From Sphingomonas sp. SCN 67-18 (GTDB lineage Bacteria; Pseudomonadota; Alphaproteobacteria; Sphingomonadales; Sphingomonadaceae): DNA of 64,000 bases. The position numbers and the translations under genes are program-made. The notes under the pieces are model-generated. The model was not told the origin of the DNA, searched no databases, and saw only the letters and a list, made by a program, of their open reading frames with translations. This document shows, piece by piece, positions 47,153-57,826 of the stretch (position 1 is its first letter; each line of letters opens with the position of its first letter). The DNA lies in assembly GCF_001724715.1 (NCBI RefSeq), contig NZ_MEFG01000012.1, positions 1-64,000 on the forward strand. The letters run 5' to 3'.

Positions 47153-48888
47153 CCGGCGGCCCGCCGATCGAGACCGGCGCCGACGGGATCGAGGAAGGCA
47201 AGCGGCTGATCCGACTGGACGGCGACAAGGGACTGTCTCTCGCCGAGCGCATCGCCAACCGTTTTCACCGCCTGACCTGGCGCACGCCGCTGCACAGTTT
47301 CCGCCTGCGCGGCCGTTTTCCGCTGAAGCTGACGGCGGTGCCGGACGATCCCATCATGGGCGATCTGAGGCGCGGGCAGGCGCTGCTGGACGGCAGCATC
47401 CTGTGGCGATCGGAGCGGATAGCGGTGCGCGCGCTCGATTTCGCGACGCTGGCCGTGTCACCGGGTTTCGAGGATTATCTGCAAAGCTTCGCCTGGCTGC
47501 GCGACCTGTCCACCGCCGCGACGCGGGAGCAGGGCGCACCGGTGGCGGAAGCGATGATGCGCCGCTGGCTGAACGTCCATGCCGACCATGTCGGCGGGAC
47601 CGCCTGGCGGTTCGACGTGTGGGGACGGCGCATCCTGTTCTGGGCGGCGCACGCCCCGCTGATCCTGTCCAGCGGCGACCTGATCTACCGTTCGGCGGTG
47701 CTGAACAGCCTGGCGCGTGGCGCCCGCCACCTCGACAGGGGGGCGGACCGCGCGCCGGTGGGCATCGCCCGCGTTTCGGCATGGGCCGGGGTGGTGGCGG
47801 CCGGGCTGCTGATCCCGGGCGGCCAGCCGCGCCGCCTGTTCGGCGAGGACGGGTTGACCCGCGCCCTTTCCACCGCCTTTTACGAGGATGGCGGATCGAT
47901 CTGCCGTTCGCCGACGGCGCTGCTGGACGGCATTGCCCTGCTCACCCTGTTGCGCGCGGTCTATGCGGCGCGACGGCAGGAGGTGCCGGAAGCCATAGAG
48001 ACCGTGCTGGCCCGCGCCGTGCCCGCATTGCTGGGCGTGCTGCACGGCGATGGCGGGCTGACCAGCTGGCAGGGCGGCCTGCCCATCGAGGCGCAGCGCG
48101 TGGCGACGGTGATCGAGGCGAGCGGGGTGCGCGCCCGCCCGCTGCGCCAGGCGCGCGACTGGGGCTATCAGCGGCTGGCCGGCGGGGCGACGATGGTGTC
48201 GGTGGACGCGGCGCCGCCGCCTGTCACCCGGCTGGCGGACGGCGGCTGCGCCTCCACCCTGGCGTTTGAAATGTCGGACGGGCCGCACCGGCTGATCGTC
48301 AATTGCGGCGGCGCGCGGCATCGCGGCGCATCCATCCCGGCCACCCTGTCCGAAGGGCTGCGCACCACCGCCGCCCATTCGACGCTGATCGTCGGCGACA
48401 GTAACTCCACCGCCATCCATGCCGACGGCAGCCTGGGCCGCGGCGTCGCCGAGGTGGAGATCGACCGGCAGGAGCTGGAGGGCGGCAGCCGGCTGGAGGC
48501 GAGCCATGACGGCTATGTCCGCCGCTTCGGCTTCATCCACCGGCGTCAGCTCGCCCTCTCCTCCAACGGCCGCGAATTGCAGGGCGAGGACCTGTTGCTG
48601 CCCGCCGCGCGCCGGCGGCGGCCGCAGGCCAGCCAGTTCGCCATCCGCTTTCACCTTGCGCCGGGGGTGGAGGTGACGCCGACGGCGGATTCGCTGGGCG
48701 CGCTGCTCCGCATCGGCGACGGCCCGGCCTGGCAGTTCCGCTGCCGGGGCGGCACGCTGGGCATCGAGGAAAGCCTGTGGGCGGATGGCCTCGGCCGGCC
48801 CCGGCCCAGCCAGCAGCTGGTCGTCAGCGGACAGGCACTCCCCGGCGGCGCAAGCATTTCCTGGCTGCTCAAGCGGGCGGGTCAATAA
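47149..48888 (+). CDS. Heparinase II/III family protein
   Basis: 579 residues starting with GTG that overlaps the rpe stop. An alpha-toroid N-terminal half ([37 protein letters not shown]) and a C-terminal beta sheet domain containing [22 protein letters not shown] match the heparinase II/III-like family. No signal peptide is seen, which is usual for the version conserved between rpe and purH in alphaproteobacteria, where its substrate is not known. Possibly cell-wall or polysaccharide linked. Confidence 0.88.
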   Translation: MTGGPPIETGADGIEEGKRLIRLDGDKGLSLAERIANRFHRLTWRTPLHSFRLRGRFPLKLTAVPDDPIMGDLRRGQALLDGSILWRSERIAVRALDFATLAVSPGFEDYLQSFAWLRDLSTAATREQGAPVAEAMMRRWLNVHADHVGGTAWRFDVWGRRILFWAAHAPLILSSGDLIYRSAVLNSLARGARHLDRGADRAPVGIARVSAWAGVVAAGLLIPGGQPRRLFGEDGLTRALSTAFYEDGGSICRSPTALLDGIALLTLLRAVYAARRQEVPEAIETVLARAVPALLGVLHGDGGLTSWQGGLPIEAQRVATVIEASGVRARPLRQARDWGYQRLAGGATMVSVDAAPPPVTRLADGGCASTLAFEMSDGPHRLIVNCGGARHRGASIPATLSEGLRTTAAHSTLIVGDSNSTAIHADGSLGRGVAEVEIDRQELEGGSRLEASHDGYVRRFGFIHRRQLALSSNGRELQGEDLLLPAARRRRPQASQFAIRFHLAPGVEVTPTADSLGALLRIGDGPAWQFRCRGGTLGIEESLWADGLGRPRPSQQLVVSGQALPGGASISWLLKRAGQ

Positions 48889-48917
48889 TCACCAGATAAT
48901 CGGATTCGGACACAGAC

Positions 48918-50507
48918 ATGAACGACGTGAAGATCAGCCGGGCACTGCTTTCAGTCTCGGACAAAGCGGGTTTGGCGGAACTGGGCGCGGCGCTGGCCCG
49001 GCACGGGGTGGAGCTGGTTTCCACCGGCGGCACCGCCCGGGCGCTGCGCGACGCGGGGCTGACGGTGCGCGACATTTCCGACCTCACCGGCTTTCCCGAG
49101 ATGATGGACGGGCGGGTGAAGACGCTGCATCCGCTGGTCCATGGCGGCCTGCTGGGCGTGCGCGACAACCCCGAACATCAGGCCGCGATGGCCGCGCACG
49201 GCATCGGCGCGATCGACCTCGTCGTCGTCAACCTCTATCCCTTCGCGCAAACCGTGGCGCGCGGCGCGGACCGCGACGAGATTATCGAGAATATCGATAT
49301 CGGTGGGCCGTCCATGGTGCGCTCCGCCGCCAAGAACCATGCCGATGTCGCCATCGTCACCGATCCCGCCGACTATGCGGAGCTGATCGCCGCGCTGGAT
49401 GCGGATGACGGCAAGACGTCGGCCGATTTCCGCAAGCGGCTGGCCGCCAAGGCATTTTCGGCGACGGCGGCCTATGACGCCATGATCTCACAATGGTTCG
49501 CCTTTGCCGATCAGGGCCAGTTCCTGCCCGACATGCTGGCCGCCACCGCCACCCGCGCGCAGACGCTGCGTTATGGCGAGAACCCGCACCAGCAGGCGGC
49601 GCTCTACCTGCCCATGGGGCCGCACGGCCGCGGCATCGCGCAGGCGGAGCAGCTGCAGGGCAAGGAACTGAGCTATAATAATTACAACGATGCCGATGCG
49701 GCGCTGGAGCTCGTCTCCGAATTTCGCGACGGCCCGCCGACGGTGGTCATCGTCAAGCATGCCAACCCCTGCGGCGTCGCCAGCGCGGACACGCTGATCG
49801 CGGCCTATCAGGCGGCGCTGGCCTGCGACAGCGTCTCGGCATTTGGCGGCATCATCGCGGTCAACCGGCCGCTGGACGGCGCGACGGCGGAGGCGATCAG
49901 CGGCATCTTCACCGAAGTGGTCGTCGCCCCCGGCGCCGATGCGGAGGCCCGCGCCGTCTTTGCCCGCAAGAAGAACCTGCGACTGCTGCTCACCGGCGAA
50001 CTGCCTGACCCGGCGCGCGGCGGGCTGACCATGAAGACGATCGCCGGCGGCTGGCTGGTCCAGTCGCGCGACAATGGCGGCATCGTCGAGGCGGATCTGA
50101 AACTGGTCACCAAGCGCGCGCCGACCGCGCAGGAGCTGGCCGACTGCCGCTTTGCCTGGACTATCGCCAAGCATGTCAAATCCAACGCCATCGTCTACGC
50201 CAGGGACGGCGCCACCGCCGGCATCGGCGCGGGCCAGATGAACCGGCTGGAATCGGCGCGGATCGCGGCGTGGAAAGCGAAGGACGCGGCGGAAAAGGCC
50301 GGCTGGGCGCAGGCGCGCACGATCGGATCGGCAGTGGCGTCCGACGCTTTCTTCCCCTTTGCGGACGGGCTGCTGGCCGCGATCGAGGCCGGGGCGACGG
50401 CGGTGATCCAGCCGGGTGGCTCGATCCGCGATGAAGAGGTGATCGCCGCCGCCGACGCGGCGGGCCTGGCGATGCTGTTTACCGGGATGCGGCACTTTCG
50501 GCATTGA
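48918..50507 (+). CDS. purH: Bifunctional AICAR formyltransferase / IMP cyclohydrolase
   Basis: 529 residues. N-terminal MGS-like IMP cyclohydrolase domain (about 1-150; [43 protein letters not shown]) and C-terminal formyltransferase ([42 protein letters not shown]). Last two steps of IMP synthesis. Its 3' end overlaps the convergent flippase gene by 29 bases. Ends the htpX-rsmB-rpe-heparinase-purH run. Confidence 0.97.
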   Translation: MNDVKISRALLSVSDKAGLAELGAALARHGVELVSTGGTARALRDAGLTVRDISDLTGFPEMMDGRVKTLHPLVHGGLLGVRDNPEHQAAMAAHGIGAIDLVVVNLYPFAQTVARGADRDEIIENIDIGGPSMVRSAAKNHADVAIVTDPADYAELIAALDADDGKTSADFRKRLAAKAFSATAAYDAMISQWFAFADQGQFLPDMLAATATRAQTLRYGENPHQQAALYLPMGPHGRGIAQAEQLQGKELSYNNYNDADAALELVSEFRDGPPTVVIVKHANPCGVASADTLIAAYQAALACDSVSAFGGIIAVNRPLDGATAEAISGIFTEVVVAPGADAEARAVFARKKNLRLLLTGELPDPARGGLTMKTIAGGWLVQSRDNGGIVEADLKLVTKRAPTAQELADCRFAWTIAKHVKSNAIVYARDGATAGIGAGQMNRLESARIAAWKAKDAAEKAGWAQARTIGSAVASDAFFPFADGLLAAIEAGATAVIQPGGSIRDEEVIAAADAAGLAMLFTGMRHFRH

Positions 50508-52005
50508 GCGGCAGCGCGTCGCCCTGCCTGCGGCGGAACAGCACGCGATCCTCGCTGGTGAAACCCTTGAACCAGATGATCGCCCCATAGCTGAGCAGGA
50601 TGAGCGGCGCGCCGAGGCTGAGTTCCAGCCATTCCAGCGAAGGCGGCAGCGAGGTGGCCGCATAGCCGACGACGGTGGCCGCCGCCGCCGCCCAGACCAG
50701 CGCCCAGCGCCAGGGCGAAACCGGCGCGCCGAGCAGGCGGGAGAGCAGCCGCGCCTTCAGCACCGATGAGAAGCCGAGCGCGATCGGCAGGGCCAGCGCC
50801 GGCCCCGCCGCCTGGACGACGACGGGCAGGGCCAGCGCCCGCGCGCCGAGGATGAAGGCGAAGCTGAGCAGAATCTGCAGCGTGATTGTCGCCATGGAGA
50901 TCATCAGGTTGCGGTGACGGGCGATGTAGATGAGCGCCGATTCCGACACCACGGCGGTGGCGGCGACCACCTCCGCCGCCAGCAGGAAAGCGAGCGCGCC
51001 GGTGCCGCTGACGAATTCCTTGCCGGCAAGGCCCATCACCGCCTCGCCCGGTATGGCCAGCGCCAGCGCGATGCCGGCCTGCGCGGCGATGATCCAGAAG
51101 CCGACCTGGCGGACCTGCTGGGCCACCGCCGCCTTGTTGCCCGCCTCCAGATTCTGGGTGATGACCGGGCCGAGAATGGGATCGAAGCTGGTCTTCAGCT
51201 TCTGCGGCAGGGTGACGATCTGCTGCGCGACCCAATAGATGCCGACGATGGCCGGGCTGAAGAACAGGCCGAGGATGAAGCGGTCGACATTGCGGGTGCC
51301 CCATTCGATGGCGTCCGCGGCGGCCAGCGGGATGTTGCGCCGGGTCAGCCGCGCCAGCTCCACCGGCGCCGGCCGCCAGCCGTGCGGCAGGCCATATTCG
51401 CGGATGAAGGGGATGAGCGAGGCGAGCAGCGCCGCGACCATGGACAGCGCATAGGCGATGATCAGCCCGTCGCGCTGCGAATAGAAATAGAGCGCCCCGG
51501 CGGCGATGCTGATCGTCCACGGCTCCACCACCGCGCGGGCCCGCACCGTCGCCGCCACGTTGAGCCGATAGGCGAGCGCCGCCAGCGACACGTCCGACCA
51601 GGCGAAGGCGAAGATGGTGAGCGGCAACAGCTGCTCCAGCCCGTTGATGCGGCTGTTGGGGAACATGATCTGCGGCAGCGCGGCCAATATGCCCGCAGCG
51701 ATTGCGGAGGCGATGCCGGCGATCAGCAGCGCGTCCCACACGATGTGGACGTGCGGCCGCTCATTTTTCGACAACTGCTGGGCAAGCCCCCGCTTCAGCC
51801 CCAGCGTGGCCAGCTGGGCGGCGAATTCGATGACCAGGATCGCCAACGCGAAGCGGCCGAGCGCATCCGGCCCGTACAGCCGTCCGGCGATGAACAGGAA
51901 AGGGATGCGCGCCAGAAGGCGCAGGACGAAGCCGAAGAAATTGGTGCGTCCGCCCTTGGCGAGCGCCTGGATATCGCCATTGCTGTCGCCGGCGGCGTTG
52001 CTCAA
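50479..52005 (-). CDS. Polysaccharide/lipid flippase, MOP superfamily
   Basis: 508 residues with about 12-14 membrane helices and short loops, in the pattern of Wzx-type polysaccharide transporters ([28 protein letters not shown] near the start, [18 protein letters not shown] mid-way). Would flip lipid-linked sugars across the inner membrane. No glycosyltransferases lie beside it, so the substrate is unknown. Its ATG overlaps the polA stop by 4 bases; the 3' end overlaps purH. Confidence 0.85.
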   Translation of the reverse strand: MSNAAGDSNGDIQALAKGGRTNFFGFVLRLLARIPFLFIAGRLYGPDALGRFALAILVIEFAAQLATLGLKRGLAQQLSKNERPHVHIVWDALLIAGIASAIAAGILAALPQIMFPNSRINGLEQLLPLTIFAFAWSDVSLAALAYRLNVAATVRARAVVEPWTISIAAGALYFYSQRDGLIIAYALSMVAALLASLIPFIREYGLPHGWRPAPVELARLTRRNIPLAAADAIEWGTRNVDRFILGLFFSPAIVGIYWVAQQIVTLPQKLKTSFDPILGPVITQNLEAGNKAAVAQQVRQVGFWIIAAQAGIALALAIPGEAVMGLAGKEFVSGTGALAFLLAAEVVAATAVVSESALIYIARHRNLMISMATITLQILLSFAFILGARALALPVVVQAAGPALALPIALGFSSVLKARLLSRLLGAPVSPWRWALVWAAAAATVVGYAATSLPPSLEWLELSLGAPLILLSYGAIIWFKGFTSEDRVLFRRRQGDALPLNAESAASR

Positions 52006-54755
52006 TGCGCCGCACCCCAGCTCGGCCCGGTGCCGATTTCCACGCCCAGCGGCACGCTGAGCGTCACCGCCGGTTCGGCGGCGCCCGCCATCACCGCGCG
52101 GATCACCGCGCTCGCCGCCTCGACATCGCCTTCGGGCAATTCGAACACCAGTTCGTCATGCACCTGCAGCAACATGCGGACATGGCCCAGCCCGGCCGCG
52201 GCCAGCGCCGGCATCATCCGCGCCATGGCGCGCTTGATGATGTCCGCGCTGGTGCCCTGGATGGGGGCGTTGACGGCGGCGCGCTCCGCCCCCTGCCGCT
52301 CGTGCTGGACCTTGGAATGGATGCGCGGGAAATGCGTCTTGCGGCCGAACAGCGTGGTGGTGAAACCCTGTTCGCGCGCATGGGTGAGCGTTTCGGCGAT
52401 ATAGCGGTTGATGCCGGGGAAACGCTCGAAATAGCGGTCGATCATCGACTGCGCCTCGTCCGGGGTGACGTCAAGACGCCCCGCCAGCCCCCAGCGCGAG
52501 ATGCCGTAGAGGATGGCGAAGTTGATCGTCTTCGCCCGCCCGCGCGTTTCGCGGTTCACCGTGCCGAACAATTCCATGGCGGTCAGATTATGGATATCCT
52601 CGCCCCGCGCAAAGGCATCCTTCAGTGCGGGCACGTCGGCCATGTGCGCGGCCAGCCGCAGCTCGATCTGCGAATAATCCGCCGAAAGCAGGACATTGCC
52701 CGGCTCCGCCACGAAAGCGTGGCGGATGCTGCGCCCCATCTCCGTGCGGACCGGGATGTTCTGCAGATTGGGGTCGTTGGAGGAAAGCCGCCCGGTCTGC
52801 GCGCCGGTGAGCGAATAGCTGGTGTGGACGCGGCCGGTTTCCGGGTTGATCTGCGCTTGCAGCGCGTCGGTATAGGTGGATTTCAGCTTGGAGATCTGCC
52901 GCCAGTCCAGCACCTTGCGGGCGATCTCGACGCCGCCGGCCGCCAGCCGCTCAAGCTCGTTGACATCGGTGGAATAGACGCCGCTCTTGCCCTTGCGCCC
53001 GCCCTTCAGCCCCATGCGCTCGAACAATATGTCGCCCAGCTGCTTGGGGCTGCCGATGGTGAAGGGGGTGCCCGCCAGCGCGTGAATCTCCCCCTCCAGC
53101 GCCAGCATCTGCGCCGCGAATTCGGTGGAAAGCCGGGCCAGCTCGTCCCGGTCCACGCGGATGCCGTGCTGTTCCATGGCGGCGATCACCGGCACCAACG
53201 GCCGATCCACCTGCTCATAGACGCGGGTCGCGCCTTCCGGCGACAGGCGCGGTTTCAGCCGCCGCCACAGCCGCAGCGTCACGTCCGCATCCTCGGCGGC
53301 ATAGCGCGTCGCATCCGCCACATTGACCTGATGGAAGCCGAGCGCCGCCTTGCCGGTGCCGACCACATCCTTGAAGGCGATGCAATCATGGTCGAGATGG
53401 ATCTTCGCCACCTCGTCCATGCCATGGCCGTGCAACCCGGCATCGAGATCGAAGCTGATGACGATACTGTCGTCGATCGGCGCGAGGATGACGTCATGAC
53501 GGGCCAGCACCGTCATGTCATATTTCAGATTATGGCCGATCTTAAGCACCGCCGGATCGGCCAGCATCGGCCGCAGCCGGGCGATGGCATCCGCCGTGTC
53601 GATCTGCACCGGCGTTTCGGCCAGCAGGTCGTGTCCGCCATGGCCGAGGGGAATGTAGGAGGCGGCGTTGGGCGCGGTCGCCAGGCTGATGCCGACCAGC
53701 CTGGCGCGGGTGGCGTCGAGATTGTCCGTCTCCGTATCGATGGCGACCAGCCCCTGCGCCGTCGCCGCCGCGATCCAGCGGTCCAGCGCGTCGAGCGTGG
53801 TCACCATCTCATAGCCCGCATGGTCTATCGGCGGATCGGCCTCCAGCACCGGCGCGGCGCCTGCGGGCGGAGCGGGCGCCTGCGCCGCGGCGGTCCCCAA
53901 TTTGGCGAGCAGCGACTTGAAGCCGTGATGTTCCAGAAAGGCGCGCAGCGGTTCCGGCGGGATGCCCTTCATCGCCAGATCGTCGAGCGGATCGGGCAGC
54001 GGCACATCGTCACGCAGCGTCACCAGCACGCGCGACAGCCGGGCCTCCTCGGCATGGGCGATCAGATTGTCGCGCATTTTGGACGGCTTCATCGCGGGGG
54101 CGGCCGCCAGCACCGCATCGACATCGCCATATTCCGCGATCAGCTTCGACGCGGTCTTGGGGCCGATGCCAGGCACGCCGGGCACATTGTCCACGCTGTC
54201 GCCCATCAGCGCCAGCACGTCGCCCAGCCTGTCCGGCAGCACGCCGAATTTTTCCACCACATGGTCCGGGCCGATCCGCCGGTCGTTCATCGTGTCCAGC
54301 ATGTCGATGCCCGGCTCGATCAGCTGCATCAGATCCTTGTCGGAGGATACGATGGTGACCGTCCAGCCAGCGGCCAGCGCGGCCTTGGCATAGGATGCGA
54401 TGATATCGTCCGCCTCGAACCCGTCTTCCTCTATGCAGGGCAGCGAAAAGGCGCGGGTGGCGTCACGGATCATCGGGAACTGGGGGACCAGGTCTTCCGG
54501 CGGCGGCGGCCGGTTGGCCTTGTAGCGATCATAAAGGTCGTTGCGGAACGTCTTGGACGATTTGTCGAGGATAACCGCCAGATGGGTCGGCCCGTCCGCC
54601 TTGTGCAGCGCGTCCGCCAGCTTCCACAGCATCGTCGTATAGCCATAGACGGCGCCCACCGGCTCGCCCCGGATATTGGTGAGCGGGGGCAGCCGATGAT
54701 AGGCGCGGAAAATATAGCCCGAGCCATCGACGAGGTAGAGGTGATTGGATGCCAT
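52002..54755 (-). CDS. polA: DNA polymerase I
   Basis: 917 residues. N-terminal 5'-3' exonuclease (about 1-290; YLVDGSGYIFRAYH, EADDIIASYAK, GDSVDNVPGVPGIGPKTA). Proofreading exonuclease appears intact: AIDTETDNLDATRARLVGI near 337. Polymerase motifs A (SADYSQIELR, near 691), B (RGRAKTINFAILYGIS) and C (VHDELVFE, near 864) are present. Okazaki fragment and repair synthesis. The ATG at MASNHLYLVDG is the right start; longer frame upstream crosses the divergent hydrolase. Confidence 0.97.
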   Translation of the reverse strand: MASNHLYLVDGSGYIFRAYHRLPPLTNIRGEPVGAVYGYTTMLWKLADALHKADGPTHLAVILDKSSKTFRNDLYDRYKANRPPPPEDLVPQFPMIRDATRAFSLPCIEEDGFEADDIIASYAKAALAAGWTVTIVSSDKDLMQLIEPGIDMLDTMNDRRIGPDHVVEKFGVLPDRLGDVLALMGDSVDNVPGVPGIGPKTASKLIAEYGDVDAVLAAAPAMKPSKMRDNLIAHAEEARLSRVLVTLRDDVPLPDPLDDLAMKGIPPEPLRAFLEHHGFKSLLAKLGTAAAQAPAPPAGAAPVLEADPPIDHAGYEMVTTLDALDRWIAAATAQGLVAIDTETDNLDATRARLVGISLATAPNAASYIPLGHGGHDLLAETPVQIDTADAIARLRPMLADPAVLKIGHNLKYDMTVLARHDVILAPIDDSIVISFDLDAGLHGHGMDEVAKIHLDHDCIAFKDVVGTGKAALGFHQVNVADATRYAAEDADVTLRLWRRLKPRLSPEGATRVYEQVDRPLVPVIAAMEQHGIRVDRDELARLSTEFAAQMLALEGEIHALAGTPFTIGSPKQLGDILFERMGLKGGRKGKSGVYSTDVNELERLAAGGVEIARKVLDWRQISKLKSTYTDALQAQINPETGRVHTSYSLTGAQTGRLSSNDPNLQNIPVRTEMGRSIRHAFVAEPGNVLLSADYSQIELRLAAHMADVPALKDAFARGEDIHNLTAMELFGTVNRETRGRAKTINFAILYGISRWGLAGRLDVTPDEAQSMIDRYFERFPGINRYIAETLTHAREQGFTTTLFGRKTHFPRIHSKVQHERQGAERAAVNAPIQGTSADIIKRAMARMMPALAAAGLGHVRMLLQVHDELVFELPEGDVEAASAVIRAVMAGAAEPAVTLSVPLGVEIGTGPSWGAAH

Positions 54756-54849
54756 TGCCGGGGAATAGCAGCGCCGGGCGCGCGGGGCGAGACGTGATCG
54801 TGCAACGCCTTTCAGCCTGGGTTCAACCGGCGGCGACCAGGGCGGCGGG

Positions 54850-55719
54850 ATGACCGCGAACCCGATCGACCGCCGCCGCCTGATCGGCATGGGCCTTGCC
54901 GCGATGGCGCTGGCGGTGCCCGGCGCGGCGGGTGCCGGAAGCCCGCCTTTCGCCTCCCGCCGCATCTCCGTGGTGACGCGGGGGGCGGGGCCGGACGTGA
55001 TCCTGATCCCCGGCCTCGATTCATCCCGCTCCATATGGGCCGGCACGGTCGCGGCGGTGCCCGGCTATCGCTATCATCTGGTCCAGCTCGCCGGTTTCGG
55101 CGGCACCGCGCCCGAGGACAATGGCACCGGCCCGGTCATCGCCCCGGTGGTGGACGAGATTGCCCGCTATATCCGCGCCGCCGGGCTGAGGTCCTCGGCA
55201 ATCGTCGGTCATTCGATGGGCGGCAGCATGGCGATGATGCTCGCCGCCCGGCACCCCGCGCTGGCCGGGCGGATCATGGTGGTGGACATGCTGCCCGCCC
55301 CGGCCGGGCTGTTCGGCGCGGCGCCCGCCAGCCTCGGCCCGCTCGCAGGGCGGCTGCGCGACACGCTGACCGGAACGGCGGAGGGGCAGCGGATGATGGA
55401 TTCGCTGATGCGCCTGTTCGGCGACGGTCCGGCCGTGGCGGCGGCGGAGCGCAGCGACCGTGCCGTCACCGCCAACGCCCTGCACGATCTGGCGACCATC
55501 GACCTGACCGGCGCGCTCCCCCGCATCGCCGCGCCGATTACCGTCGTCTATGCCAATGCCGAGTCCCAGCCGCTGATCGACCGCACCTACAGGTCCGCCT
55601 ATGCCGGCGCGCGCGGCGCAACGCTGATCGCCATCCCGCAGAGCGGCCACATGGTGATGTTCGACCAGCCCGCGCGTTTTCAGGCCGCGCTGCGGACGTT
55701 TCTGAAGGGCGGGAATTAG
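54850..55719 (+). CDS. Alpha/beta hydrolase, exported
   Basis: 289 residues. Starts with a Tat-like signal (DRRRLIGMGLAAMA, cut near AGA, residue 29). Nucleophile S122 in VGHSMGGSM, oxyanion region LIPGLDSSRSIW, and catalytic His in PQSGHMVMFDQP near 266. Broad esterase/lipase fold, substrate unknown. Divergent from polA. A second, degraded copy of its last 22 codons lies about 830 bases downstream beyond the phyH gene. Confidence 0.88.
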   Translation: MTANPIDRRRLIGMGLAAMALAVPGAAGAGSPPFASRRISVVTRGAGPDVILIPGLDSSRSIWAGTVAAVPGYRYHLVQLAGFGGTAPEDNGTGPVIAPVVDEIARYIRAAGLRSSAIVGHSMGGSMAMMLAARHPALAGRIMVVDMLPAPAGLFGAAPASLGPLAGRLRDTLTGTAEGQRMMDSLMRLFGDGPAVAAAERSDRAVTANALHDLATIDLTGALPRIAAPITVVYANAESQPLIDRTYRSAYAGARGATLIAIPQSGHMVMFDQPARFQAALRTFLKGGN

Positions 55720-55731
55720 GGCGAAAAGCCC

Positions 55732-56418
55732 CTATACACCCAACCATTCCAGCCCGCCCGGAAGGTCATCAGCCGCGAAGTCGACCTGCAGGACGCGACG
55801 GTGAACCGGGTTGGAAGCAGCTTCCGATGCGTGGAGTATCGGCGTGGCATAGAGCCAAACATCCCCGGCCTCAGCAAGACATGCCCGGACACCGCATTGC
55901 CGTACGACCTCCCCGACAAGCTTTGTCGGCACCTTTCCGCGCCTATACGAGCCCGGTGCGATCAGAAGCGGAGCGTTATCGGGGCCAACGGGATCGAGAT
56001 GAACCCGCAAAGTCACCATATGCGCCAACAATGCGAACGGCGGCGCAACATGCTGCATCCCGCCCTTGGTGGTCCATGGACCGAAGCCATCGACTTCAAT
56101 CTTTCGCCGGACGCAGATGGTCCGATCCTGATGCCACGCTAAAGACCAGTTGGTGTCAGCGGTCTTGTCGAACAATATGGCTCGCACGGCACGGGTTCTC
56201 GGCCCCAATATGGCTGCCGCAATCGACCCGACTGGACCTTTGCCGGCAAGATATGGGCGCAGACCATCTATTCCCCGGATGCGAATCCCGGCGCGATCTG
56301 GCGGCAAGTGGGCCAGAAGCGCCTGTAGACAATCCAGCGCACCGCACACTGCGCCACAAAAGCGTTGCGCACCGTCACATTGAAAGCTCAGCGGAGCGGA
56401 AAGCGGAAACTCCTCCAT
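55732..56418 (-). CDS. Phytanoyl-CoA dioxygenase (PhyH) family protein
   Basis: 228 residues from the ATG at MEEFPLSAP (a GTG 11 codons earlier is possible). Fe(II)/2-oxoglutarate oxygenase residues are intact: H96 and D98 in WHQDRTI, H196 in ILHASEA and Arg near 207-208. The ending DLPGGLEWLGV also suits this bacterial subgroup. Codons such as TGT, CTA, GCT and GTT are frequent here but scarce in neighbours, suggesting recent acquisition. It stands on the opposite strand between the hydrolase and its 3' remnant. Substrate unknown. Confidence 0.88.
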   Translation of the reverse strand: MEEFPLSAPLSFQCDGAQRFCGAVCGALDCLQALLAHLPPDRAGIRIRGIDGLRPYLAGKGPVGSIAAAILGPRTRAVRAILFDKTADTNWSLAWHQDRTICVRRKIEVDGFGPWTTKGGMQHVAPPFALLAHMVTLRVHLDPVGPDNAPLLIAPGSYRRGKVPTKLVGEVVRQCGVRACLAEAGDVWLYATPILHASEAASNPVHRRVLQVDFAADDLPGGLEWLGV

Positions 56419-56474
56419 ATGCTTAGCCTTAACCGACGAACGCGAGATCACAACGCTGGCAACAGGCCGGCCCC

Positions 56475-56540
56475 GGCCATATGATGATATTCGACCGGCC
56501 TGCGCGCTATCAGGCGGCGGTACGGGGGTTTCTGAAGGGC
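56475..56540 (+). pseudogene. Remnant of a hydrolase 3' end
   Basis: Translates as GHMMIFDRPARYQAAVRGFL then KG, against GHMVMFDQPARFQAALRTFL then KG at the end of the intact hydrolase (55645-55710). By hand count 54 of 66 bases are identical, with many third-position changes, so it is a diverged paralogue, not a fresh duplicate. No start codon or upstream part survives. It marks the right edge of the phyH segment. Confidence 0.8.
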
Positions 56541-56584
56541 AGATTCCGGATCACCGCCTCCGGACGTTCGTGGAGAAACCAGCG

Positions 56585-57115
56585 ATGGCGAAACTCATCT
56601 ATGCCTTGAACGTCTCGCTGGACGGCTATGTCGATCATATGGAATTTGCGCCGGATCCGGTGCTGTTCCGGCATTTCGTCGACGATGTGGGCAGCGTGGC
56701 CGGCAGCATTTACGGCCGGCGGATGTATGAGGTGATGCGCTATTGGGATGAAGACCGGCCCGAATGGGGTGAGGCGGAGCGCGACTATGCGATCGCGTGG
56801 CGGCGGCAGCCCAAATGGGTGGTGTCCCGGTCCCTGGCGTCCGTCGGGCCCAACGCCGCGCTGATCCGGGACGATATCGCGGCGGCGATAGCCGGGCTGA
56901 AGCGCGAGATTGACGGGGATATCGAGGTTTCCGGCCCCGCGCTCGCGCAGAGCCTGGCCGATCTGGACCTTGTCGACGAATATCGGCTCTATTTCCATCC
57001 GGTCGTGCTGGGGCGCGGCAAGCCGTTTTTTGCGGGCACGCGGGCGCGGCTCCGCCTGGTCGCCCATGACCGCATCGGCGCGGACGTGATCAGACTGACC
57101 TATGTCCCCGCCTGA
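56585..57115 (+). CDS. Dihydrofolate reductase / RibD C-terminal family protein
   Basis: 176 residues from MAKLIYALNVSLDGYVD, the usual family start (GGAG lies upstream; a GTG five codons earlier is possible). SIYGRRMYEVMRYWDED and PKWVVSRSL, then EVSGPALAQSLADLDLVDEYRLYFHPVVLGRGKPFF are the RibD_C/DHFR-like landmarks that bind NADPH. Such stand-alone proteins are of unknown substrate. Follows the hydrolase remnant closely and might once have been in its operon. Confidence 0.9.
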   Translation: MAKLIYALNVSLDGYVDHMEFAPDPVLFRHFVDDVGSVAGSIYGRRMYEVMRYWDEDRPEWGEAERDYAIAWRRQPKWVVSRSLASVGPNAALIRDDIAAAIAGLKREIDGDIEVSGPALAQSLADLDLVDEYRLYFHPVVLGRGKPFFAGTRARLRLVAHDRIGADVIRLTYVPA

Positions 57116-57129
57116 CCGGACGGGAACCT

Positions 57130-57804
57130 TTACCCCTGTTGCCGCGCCCCGAACAGCGCGCTGCCCACGCGGACATGCGTGGCGCCCAGCGTGACGGCGG
57201 TGGGATAATCATCCGACATGCCCATGCTGAGCAGCGGCAGGCCGTGGTCGCGGGCAAGCTTGCCGAGCAGGGCGAAATAAGGGGCGGCCTCCACGCCAGC
57301 GGGCGGCACGCACATCAGGCCGGCGACGGGCAGGTCCGCGCCGCGCGCATCGGCCAGCAGCGCGGGCAGACCGGCGATGGCGCAACCGCCCTTTTGCGGT
57401 TCCGCGCCGATATTCACCTGGATGAAAAGCTGCGGCCGGCGCCCAGTCGCGTCCATCGCGCGGGCCAGCGCCGTCACCAGCGAAGGCCGGTCGAGCGAAT
57501 GGATGGCGTCGAACAGCCGCACGGCGGCGTCCGCCTTGTTCGATTGCAGCTGGCCGACCAGATGCAGGCCGATATCCGGATGCGCTTCGCGCAGCGCGGG
57601 CCATTTGTCCTGTGCTTCCTGCACGCGATTTTCGCCGAAAAGGCGCTGCCCGGCGGCGATCAGCGCCGCGACCGCACCTGCAGGCTGGGTCTTTGAAATC
57701 GCGATCAGCGCGACATCGTCCGCCTTTCGCCCGGCCGTGCGCGCCGCGCCGGCGATCCGCCCGCGCACATCGTCCAGCCTTCGTGCCGCTTCATCCTTGG
57801 TCAT
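57130..57804 (-). CDS. PLP homeostasis protein, YggS/PROSC family
   Basis: 224 residues. Single alanine-racemase-type barrel; pyridoxal phosphate lysine K38 in IAISKTQP. FGENRVQEAQDKW, HLVGQLQSNKA, IQVNIGAEPQKGGC and LSMGMSDDYPTA are the family markers. Binds PLP and keeps its free pool and amino acid balance in check rather than catalysing a known reaction. Convergent with the reductase-like gene; divergent from the ThiE-like gene with 22 bases between starts. Confidence 0.95.
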   Translation of the reverse strand: MTKDEAARRLDDVRGRIAGAARTAGRKADDVALIAISKTQPAGAVAALIAAGQRLFGENRVQEAQDKWPALREAHPDIGLHLVGQLQSNKADAAVRLFDAIHSLDRPSLVTALARAMDATGRRPQLFIQVNIGAEPQKGGCAIAGLPALLADARGADLPVAGLMCVPPAGVEAAPYFALLGKLARDHGLPLLSMGMSDDYPTAVTLGATHVRVGSALFGARQQG

Positions 57805-57826
57805 GCGCGCTGCTATAGGCGGCGAT

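Noticed and set aside
52005-54797. Open frame of about 930 codons opposite polA
   Set aside because: Mirror of the polA coding frame; composition dominated by Arg/His/Gly and no family resemblance, whereas polA has all polymerase motifs.
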